DNA of 12,239 nt. Origin: CAZNDN01 sp964571815 (lineage in GTDB: Bacteria > Fibrobacterota > Chitinivibrionia > Chitinivibrionales > WJKA01). The DNA is taken from positions 1 to 12,239 of the forward strand of contig CAZNDN010000122.1 of assembly GCA_964571815.1 (NCBI GenBank), written 5' to 3'. Each line of letters opens with the position of its first letter. Positions within the stretch are counted from its first letter, which is position 1. The position numbers were made by a program, and so were the translations under genes. This document shows positions 6,283-12,239 of the stretch, in pieces. The notes under the pieces were generated by a model that saw nothing but the letters and a program-made list of their open reading frames with translations, did no database searches and was not told the DNA's origin.

Positions 6283-9279
6283 GTGCAGTGCCGGCATACA
6301 CACGGGCTCCATCGGCGGGTGAAGTTCCTTTGCGGGCGCCGGGCAGGTTACCCAACGCTCAGCACTCCCCCGGAGAGCCGAGGATCCATGATAAGGCCAA
6401 CGGAAACCCGAACGAATCCAGCGCTGGATCGTATCGACAACAGCCATGGCAAACCGCACGAAAGCATCCATCGGGCAGAGCCCACGGTGAGACTCCCTTT
6501 CCACCCCGCCGGGACGAAGATCGTGCCGCACCTGCTATGCGTTGCGCTTTCGATCCTCTTCCTGTACCATACTTCCCTTGCAAGCCCACCGCACACGTTT
6601 CTTTTCGGCCTTGTGAAGCGTGCCGAGAAGCTCTTCGTCCAGTGCGCCGGGGATCCCCGGATTCGCATGAAGGAGCTGGCGCCGGCGCAGGCACTCCTGG
6701 ACTCGCTGAGCTCCGCAACCTCGCTGTTTCACTCCATTATCCGCACCAACTCCAGGGCCGTGGTTGTCAACGAAGCGGTACGTTCCGGGCCTCCGGGGGA
6801 ACGCTACCGCGGTGTTGCGGCGGAGCCATGGTACCGGGCCGTTGAAAAAGGCGGGGAGCCTTACTACGGACCGCCGATTCGTGAGAAGGGATTCGCCGGA
6901 TGGGAGCAGGCGATTCCGATTTTCGTTCATACCGCCGAAGAAGGGCGTCGGTTCGGCGGGGCGCTCATGTGCCGGATCGACGCGGCCCGGTGTGTTGCGC
7001 TGACCACCGCCCGTCTCGGTACGCCCGTGCAGATTCTCTATGGCGGGCGTACGCTCGCCGGCGCAGTCAATGCTTCCAACGGCCGCGTGGTGACAAAACC
7101 TGCCGCGCTTCGGGGCGACGACGGCTATACGGTGCGCTACGGCATTGAGTGGGGCGATCGGAAGAAAGTCGAGGCAGCGGGCGGCACAGCGGTATCGGGA
7201 GACGGAAGCGCTGAGCGACTCGTCGGGAGCGACCACATGCCGGGGAACCAACCCACCCGGGCCCCGCCCGCCGCATCGAGCAATAACCGCGGGTCGCACC
7301 GCACACGTCCCCGCTTGCTTGACATGCTCATCAGCTACCGATACGTGCTCACCACGATCGCGGCACTGGCCGCACTTTTCATACTGATCACAATGATTGT
7401 TCGAACTCTCGGGAGAGGTAAGGGAACGCCCGTGCCGCGAGGAGGCCCCATGGAGCAGCCGAAACTGAATTCGAAGGGAACCATCACGGTCGAAGCCGAC
7501 GATGAAGACACCGCGGATTTCATCGTTGACGAAGAGAAGCGGCAAAGCATTGTCCAGCAGGAGTCGGAGAATGTCCGCCGGGCGGTTCTCAACGACATCT
7601 ACGGAGAAATCAGGAACCAGATTGTCAGGCAGGAATCGAGGAAGATGTACGAGGAGGTACGGAGAGGCCTTGAAGACGATCTGCGGCACCGTCTCGAAGC
7701 TTCGGAAAGCGAATCGATCAGGCAACGGCTTCGCGGCGAGCTGACTTCAGTGCTTGAAGATGAGCTTCGTGAGGAAATTCGCCGCGAGCTTCGCGCCTCA
7801 CGCGACGAACTCGCCGCGGAGGAAAGGGAGAGACTACGGAAAGAAATTGCCGAGGAAGTGCGCGAGGGTTCGTATGAGGAAATCAGGGATGAAGCGTACG
7901 CCAACCTGGAGAAAAACGTCCAGGCCCGGGTCCGGCTCGAAAACGAAAAAGAGCTTGCGGATCGGGCCGTGGAGAAGCTTGCCGCCGAAATGTCCGAACG
8001 GGTGCAACGCGAGCAGTCGTCGGAATTGGAGCATGCGGCCCGCGAGGAGTTCAAGCGAGCGCATACAGCATCACTCACGGATGAACAACGGGAGGGTCTT
8101 GAGCAGGAGGCGCTCGCCGCCTTGAGGGGGGAGATTCGAGACCGTACGGAGCAGCAGCACCGCGAGAGGGTGGAGCGTGAGGAACGAGACGCTCTGCGGG
8201 CGGAAATCGCGGCCGAAATACGCAGTAGTGAATCTTCCGCGATCGCGGATCGCCTGCGGGAAGATCTCCGTGAAGAACTGCGGGAGGGAATCCATCGGGA
8301 CGAGTACGGGTCGCTGTACGAACAGGAGAAGGAGACGGTCAGAAGTGATATCGTCGCCATTCTTCAGAACAACGAGTACGCGCAGATGGTCGAAACCGAA
8401 CGCGAGAGGCTCGGCGCGGAAATCCGCGCGCGTCTGGCGGAATTGGAGACGGAGAAGCTCACGGATGAAATCCGCAGCGAAATAAAAGGAAACATCCGGG
8501 AATCAATACGGAGTAACGAAATCGATGCGATTACCGCGAGGATGCGGGCGGAGTTTACTTCGGTGGTGCGCAACGAACTCAGAGAACGGGAGCGTGATTC
8601 ATTGCGGGAGAAGGTTCGCGAAGAACTCATGAAGGAACTTCGCGGGAAGCTTGAGGCAACCGAGAAGGATGCGATTTGCGCGCGGCTGGTTGCGGAAATC
8701 GAACAGCGCGAGCACACGCGCATCGAGGAAGAAGTGCGGCCGGGGATCGTTGCCCGCGAGCGCATGCGCATACTCGAAGAAGAGGCGCCGCGGTTGCGGA
8801 CGGAGATCAGATCCCAACTCTACAAAGAGGAAAAAGAGGCACTACGTGCGGCGGTGCAGGAGGAGATATACGAAGACACCGTGGCGGATATCGAGAAGAA
8901 CGCGGCGAAGAGGATCGAGGAAGGTCTCGGAGAAAACCGGCAAGCCGAACTGCAGTCGATCAGGGAACAGATGGCGGCGGAACAGAACAAACGATTCGAA
9001 GGGGAGCTGGGCGAGTTGCTGCAGCTCCTCTCGGAGACCTCCCGGTCGGCCGACGATTTCCCCGCCATGGAGTCGTTCAGGCAGACCGTGGCGAAGCTCA
9101 AGGAAGAGAAGAACCGGCGCGGCTGCTGCTCGCTGGATGAACAGAGAGCGGAAAAACTTGTCACCTACCTGGCCCATGTTACGAATGACTTCGATGCGTT
9201 TCTGGAGCGGCTCGAGTCGACGTCACAGTCGGCGATAATTCAGATTAACAGCATTCTGAATGCCCTGAAGGAACCGTAG
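6283..9279 (+). CDS. Membrane protein with Cache-like sensor region and 24-residue-repeat cytoplasmic helix
   Basis: Up to 998 residues. A hydrophobic signal/anchor lies at 80-100 and a second membrane segment at 353-375 (VLTTIAALAALFILITMIV). The periplasmic part between them has a PDC/Cache-like stretch (EPWYRAVEKGGEPYYGPP, then AIPIFVHT and GGALMCRIDAAR, 181-236). Residues 418-900 are a Glu/Arg-rich helix. From 508 to 891 it is built of 24-residue units with hydrophobic residues at unit positions 3, 11, 15 and 19. The C-terminus (about 905-998, with GCC at 947-949) is a separate helical region. No HAMP, kinase or chemotaxis-receptor signalling domain is visible. GTG 6283 has a GGAGG site 10 nt upstream. 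ATG 6388 (963 residues, GAGG 4 nt before) is nearly as good, and GTG 6487 would give the most natural signal peptide but has no ribosome site. It may be a sensor or an envelope-anchored structural rod. Confidence 0.8.
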   Translation: MQCRHTHGLHRRVKFLCGRRAGYPTLSTPPESRGSMIRPTETRTNPALDRIDNSHGKPHESIHRAEPTVRLPFHPAGTKIVPHLLCVALSILFLYHTSLASPPHTFLFGLVKRAEKLFVQCAGDPRIRMKELAPAQALLDSLSSATSLFHSIIRTNSRAVVVNEAVRSGPPGERYRGVAAEPWYRAVEKGGEPYYGPPIREKGFAGWEQAIPIFVHTAEEGRRFGGALMCRIDAARCVALTTARLGTPVQILYGGRTLAGAVNASNGRVVTKPAALRGDDGYTVRYGIEWGDRKKVEAAGGTAVSGDGSAERLVGSDHMPGNQPTRAPPAASSNNRGSHRTRPRLLDMLISYRYVLTTIAALAALFILITMIVRTLGRGKGTPVPRGGPMEQPKLNSKGTITVEADDEDTADFIVDEEKRQSIVQQESENVRRAVLNDIYGEIRNQIVRQESRKMYEEVRRGLEDDLRHRLEASESESIRQRLRGELTSVLEDELREEIRRELRASRDELAAEERERLRKEIAEEVREGSYEEIRDEAYANLEKNVQARVRLENEKELADRAVEKLAAEMSERVQREQSSELEHAAREEFKRAHTASLTDEQREGLEQEALAALRGEIRDRTEQQHRERVEREERDALRAEIAAEIRSSESSAIADRLREDLREELREGIHRDEYGSLYEQEKETVRSDIVAILQNNEYAQMVETERERLGAEIRARLAELETEKLTDEIRSEIKGNIRESIRSNEIDAITARMRAEFTSVVRNELRERERDSLREKVREELMKELRGKLEATEKDAICARLVAEIEQREHTRIEEEVRPGIVARERMRILEEEAPRLRTEIRSQLYKEEKEALRAAVQEEIYEDTVADIEKNAAKRIEEGLGENRQAELQSIREQMAAEQNKRFEGELGELLQLLSETSRSADDFPAMESFRQTVAKLKEEKNRRGCCSLDEQRAEKLVTYLAHVTNDFDAFLERLESTSQSAIIQINSILNALKEP

Positions 9280-9338
9280 GCAGACGTTGCCCTTCCCACG
9301 ATCGTCGTTTTTCCTTCGCCAGGAGCGGATACTGAAGC

Positions 9339-11147
9339 TCAGGCCTCCCCAATCGTGCGTTTGAGCGCCGCAGCCGTTTCATCGGAGATCCCTTCCACCG
9401 AGGCGATCTGTTCCACCGACGCCTTCTTGAGCCCTTTGAGCGAACCGAACCGCCTCAACAGCGCTCGTGACCTCGACGGCCCGATTCCCGAGATCTTCTC
9501 CAGGGAGGAGCCTCGATACTGCTTTGCCCGCACGGTGCGATGGTACGAAACCGCCCATCGATGGACCTCGTCACGCACCCGCTCGGCGAGTTTTCGGCCC
9601 GGATGAGTCGGCGGAAGTCCGACGGGCTTATCTTTGAAAGGTGAAAAGAGAAGCTCCTCTTTCTTTGCAAGTGCGACGGCAACGGGGGCGCGGGAAAAGT
9701 CCCGCAATGCCGCCGTCGCAGCACTGAGCTGTCCCTTGCCGCCGTCGATGAGCAGCAAATCGGCCAACTCGCCTCCTTCAGTCTCAATCCTGGCCAAGCG
9801 CCGCCGCACGACTTCCATCATCATCGCGAAATCATCCTGACCGGCAACCGAGCGTATGCGGTACCTGCGATAGCCCGATTTGTCCGGTTCCCCGTCGACA
9901 AACCGCACCATGCCGGCCACGGGATGCGACGTGCCGAGATTGGAGATGTCGAAGGCTTCGATCACGCGGGGTCTGGTCGGCAGGCCGAGGGCCGCCTGCA
10001 GATCGGCCACATCCGCTTCGGGGTCGCGAGGAAGTCGCTGGGCCAGGGCAAGCCGCGCATTATGAACCGCCATGTCGATCAGCTTTCTCCTGGCTCCTCT
10101 TCCGGGCATGACCACGCTCACCCTTGATTCAAATTGCGACTCGAACCATCGCTCCAGTGCCTCACCGTCAAAACCACTGTCCGAGGGAACCAATACTTCG
10201 GAGGGCGCGGTCGCCGATGAGGACAGGTAGTACTGCACGACTACGTGATCGTGGTTCTCCTCTCCCCCGTTCCATATATCCCGGGACATGAAGAATCGTT
10301 TGGTGCTCACCAGAAGGCCTTCTCTGACCGTAAGCACCGCCATGCAGGCGTGACGGTCCCCCCGAAAAAGCCCGAACACATCGCAGTCCAGCTCGGGAAG
10401 CCGCAGATCCACCCGCTGCATCTTCGAAGCATCCTCCAGCAGCTTGATCTGGTCCCGCACGAGTGCGGCGCGTTCGAAGTCCAGACTGTCGGAGGCCTCC
10501 TGCATGCGCGAGGTGAGAAGGGACCGCAGGTCGCGACGTCTGCCCTGAAGAAAACGGATGAGCATATCGACGTTCCGGCGGTATTCCTCCTGCGATATCT
10601 TGCCCGCGCACGCGCCCGAACACCGTCCCATCTCGTAGTTGATGCACGGACGTTGCGGTCGCTTCAGCGGCAGTTTCTTTCCGCAATCGCGCAGCTTGAA
10701 GATCATCCGGGCAAACCGCATCAGACGCCGCATCGCGCGCGCATCGGTATACGGCCCGAAGTACTTCGCCCCGTCACGCTCCACACGCCGCGCAACCACC
10801 AGCCGGGGAAATGCCTCCCGCACCGTCACTTTCAGGTACGGGAAGTGCTTGTCGTCTTTGAGTTGAACGTTGAACCGCGGTTTCCGACTGCGAATCAGGT
10901 TTGCTTCGAGTACCAGCGCTTCGATCTCGTTTCCCGTCGCTATCCAGTCGATATCGTGAAGCCGGCTGAGCATGAGGGGTATCTGTGCGCGGTCGGCATG
11001 GGCGTCAAGGAAGTACGAGCGCACGCGGGCACGAAGATTGACCGCCTTGCCGATATAAATCGGTGTGCCGGTCCGGTCCCGCATGATATACACGCCGGGT
11101 GATTCGGGGAATTGCCGCACGCGGTCCTGAAGTCGGGCTGGTTTCAT
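9339..11147 (-). CDS. uvrC: Excinuclease ABC subunit C
   Basis: The nuclease of nucleotide excision repair, which cuts damaged DNA on both sides of the lesion within the UvrB-DNA complex. The 602-residue product is complete. It has a GIY-YIG nuclease domain (GVY 18-20, YIG 31-33, Arg39, catalytic Glu81), the four cysteines of the UvrC iron-sulfur cluster (155, 168, 176, 180), a UVR domain that binds UvrB (about 211-240, SLDFERAALVRDQI), the RNase H-like second nuclease (FDISNLGTSHPVAGM and LLIDGGKGQ, then VHRWAVSYHR) and C-terminal helix-hairpin-helix motifs (ISGIGPSRSRALL, VEGISDETAAAL). ATG 11147 is the only start: an in-frame TGA lies six codons upstream. No clear ribosome site precedes it. 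It converges with the Cache/coiled-coil gene, leaving 59 bp between stops. Confidence 0.97.
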   Translation of the reverse strand: MKPARLQDRVRQFPESPGVYIMRDRTGTPIYIGKAVNLRARVRSYFLDAHADRAQIPLMLSRLHDIDWIATGNEIEALVLEANLIRSRKPRFNVQLKDDKHFPYLKVTVREAFPRLVVARRVERDGAKYFGPYTDARAMRRLMRFARMIFKLRDCGKKLPLKRPQRPCINYEMGRCSGACAGKISQEEYRRNVDMLIRFLQGRRRDLRSLLTSRMQEASDSLDFERAALVRDQIKLLEDASKMQRVDLRLPELDCDVFGLFRGDRHACMAVLTVREGLLVSTKRFFMSRDIWNGGEENHDHVVVQYYLSSSATAPSEVLVPSDSGFDGEALERWFESQFESRVSVVMPGRGARRKLIDMAVHNARLALAQRLPRDPEADVADLQAALGLPTRPRVIEAFDISNLGTSHPVAGMVRFVDGEPDKSGYRRYRIRSVAGQDDFAMMMEVVRRRLARIETEGGELADLLLIDGGKGQLSAATAALRDFSRAPVAVALAKKEELLFSPFKDKPVGLPPTHPGRKLAERVRDEVHRWAVSYHRTVRAKQYRGSSLEKISGIGPSRSRALLRRFGSLKGLKKASVEQIASVEGISDETAAALKRTIGEA

Positions 11148-11261
11148 AACGTCGGTATACGTTCACGACCGTATAGACATTGCATCAATGAAAATACGTT
11201 GCTCAACAGTCGGGGTCGCGCGCCGGCATCACCCGGGTCGCCCCGCGACAGGGCACAATTT

Positions 11262-11276
11262 TCCGGACGGTCCGGA
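11262..11276. promoter_or_regulatory. Palindrome in the uvrC/DUF3108 divergent region
   Basis: TCCGGAC-G-GTCCGGA is a 15-bp perfect inverted repeat in the 219-bp gap between the divergent uvrC and DUF3108 genes, preceded by ATTT and followed by an AT-rich run. It could be an operator serving either gene. I found no LexA-type site here, and no clear promoter. Confidence 0.3.
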
Positions 11277-11366
11277 CGAATTATTTTCTTGAAGACGGGG
11301 AGGTCGCTGCGGCACTCACGGGGGCGTCGACGCACTCCGCAACAATCGTTTCAAATAGTCGGTTTC

Positions 11367-12239
11367 ATGCCCTATTGTTTCAATATACGCATACTCGAAA
11401 ATATCCTCGGTGGAGTGACTATCTGTTTGTTGCTGTGCTCACGCGTTGCCGCCGGTGACGATGACGATAAGGACAAGTGGCGGGACGTCCAGTACGAGCC
11501 CGATGTTCTCGCATTCAGCCAGGCCTTCCGTGATTCTCTTGCACAGGCCAGGAACGTGACGTGGCGCCGGAGCATGCGAAGTGTTCCCGTGCGCGCCCTC
11601 TCGAAACCGGAGAAGTTCGTTTACGATGTCGGCTGGGGGCCCATGCGGGCCGGATGGGGAATTATCATCACCAGGCCCGACACGGCATCCGGCCTGATTC
11701 ACCTCATGGCCAAGGGCATGTCCAACAATTTCGTAAGCACGTTCTACAAGGTACGCGACTTCCTTTACAGCCCCGTGGACATGGAGGGTTTGTATCCGTA
11801 TTTCTTCGAGGAGCACCTCCGAGAGGGGCGCTACGACGACGATCGGTGGACACTATACGATCATGAAAAGGGCCTGGTGTATACCCATAAGAAGAAGTAC
11901 ACAAGGGTCGAGGCGCCCCGTTTCTCGCAAAGCGTCGTCTCCCTGCTCTTCTATGTCCGCTGCATGGACCTGGCTCCGGGGGATACGTTCACGATCCCCA
12001 CGTTCGTACAGGGGAAGAACTACCAGGTTTTTTTCAGGACCGACAGCAAGCTGCATTCGGTGAAGGTTGACGCCGGTCGGTTCGAATGCTTGCTTGTTGA
12101 GCCGAAACTGACCGGCAAGGGCCGCGTGTTCACGAAAAAGGACAAGATCAGGATCTGGCTCTCAAACGATTCCCGCAAGATTCCCGTGCTGATCAAGTCA
12201 CGGGTCGCGGTCGGCTCGATCAACGTTCGACTCATCCAC
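11367..12239 (+). CDS. Secreted DUF3108-domain protein (runs off right edge)
   Basis: An open frame of 291 codons with no stop before the window ends. The N-terminus is a signal peptide (core ILGGVTICLLLC, cleavage near residue 29 after SRVAA), followed by an Asp/Lys-rich linker. The rest resembles the DUF3108 family of secreted beta-rich proteins: FVYDVGWGPMRAGW (84-97), LLFYVRCMDLAPGDTFTIP (193-211), GRFECLLVEPK (237-247), IRIWLSNDSRKIPVLI (261-276) and GSINVRL (283-289). The family's function is not established; location is presumably periplasm or outer membrane. DUF3108 usually ends soon after the last motif, so the stop is probably just beyond the edge. The ATG lacks a clear ribosome site, and GTG at codon 17 would spoil the signal peptide, so I keep 11367. 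Confidence 0.8.
   Translation, partial: MPYCFNIRILENILGGVTICLLLCSRVAAGDDDDKDKWRDVQYEPDVLAFSQAFRDSLAQARNVTWRRSMRSVPVRALSKPEKFVYDVGWGPMRAGWGIIITRPDTASGLIHLMAKGMSNNFVSTFYKVRDFLYSPVDMEGLYPYFFEEHLREGRYDDDRWTLYDHEKGLVYTHKKKYTRVEAPRFSQSVVSLLFYVRCMDLAPGDTFTIPTFVQGKNYQVFFRTDSKLHSVKVDAGRFECLLVEPKLTGKGRVFTKKDKIRIWLSNDSRKIPVLIKSRVAVGSINVRLIH

Noticed and set aside
6262..6310. Cobalamin-riboswitch-like box (GGTGGAAGTCCC, then GTGCAGTGCC) before the large membrane protein.
   Set aside because: The core resembles the Cbl box, but the GGGAA core, the GAGCCACTG segment and the downstream GGAGACC partner are missing, and the gene has no link to B12.
7599..8360. Long Ser/Arg-rich open frame on the minus strand opposite the repeat helix.
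   Set aside because: It mirrors the Glu/Arg-rich codons of the real gene and has low-complexity composition with no ribosome site. Other long antisense frames (143-1018, 6535-7725, 10245-11102) fail for the same kind of reason.
9284..9316. Terminator between the converging membrane protein gene and uvrC (CGTCGTTTTT).
   Set aside because: There is a T5 run, but the only pairing before it is a 4-bp GACG/CGTC stem with a 16-nt loop or a loopless ACGATCGT palindrome.
11210..11250. GTCGCG...CGCGAC inverted repeat upstream of uvrC.
   Set aside because: Only 6-bp arms with a 23-nt spacer in GC-rich DNA; this is expected by chance.

Overview
The window looks like a chromosomal stretch of a GC-rich bacterium with a Gram-negative type envelope. 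The support for this is several predicted secreted proteins, a two-membrane-segment sensor-like protein, a DUF3108 protein and the remains of a sphingolipid-type gene set. I cannot name the organism from the sequence. There are no tRNAs, rRNAs, CRISPR arrays or insertion sequences that I can support.

Left part (1-2690), all on the minus strand. It holds argD (arginine biosynthesis), a 97-residue secreted protein behind a good sigma70-type promoter, and a 225-residue secreted protein that is cysteine-rich near its N-terminus and strongly basic after that. A perfect 13-bp hairpin follows the stop of this last gene. The stretch 2480-3118 has no complete gene. It holds a cluster of palindromes, two further hairpins and a short coding remnant.

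Middle part (3119-6131), a decaying minus-strand operon. In transcription order it has (i) a chimeric pseudogene, (ii) an intact NAD-dependent epimerase/reductase 10 bp further on, and (iii) a radical SAM/SPASM gene 28 bp after that. In the chimera, the N-terminus of a serine-palmitoyltransferase-like (AONS family) enzyme is joined in frame to the C-terminus of a GNAT acyltransferase, with an in-frame TGA. The radical SAM gene is broken by two single-base shifts. AONS-fold enzyme, GNAT acyltransferase and epimerase is the gene set known for bacterial ceramide synthesis (Spt, bCerS, CerR). I infer that this is an eroded sphingolipid locus whose reductase gene is still open.

Right part. A plus-strand gene of up to 998 codons (6283-9279) encodes a membrane protein with a Cache/PDC-like periplasmic region and a 500-residue Glu/Arg-rich cytoplasmic helix. 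That helix has an exact, gapless 24-residue periodicity over at least 16 units. I consider it the most unusual object in the window. It converges with uvrC (9339-11147, minus strand), the nucleotide-excision-repair nuclease. Divergent from uvrC, a secreted DUF3108 protein starts at 11367 and runs off the right edge.
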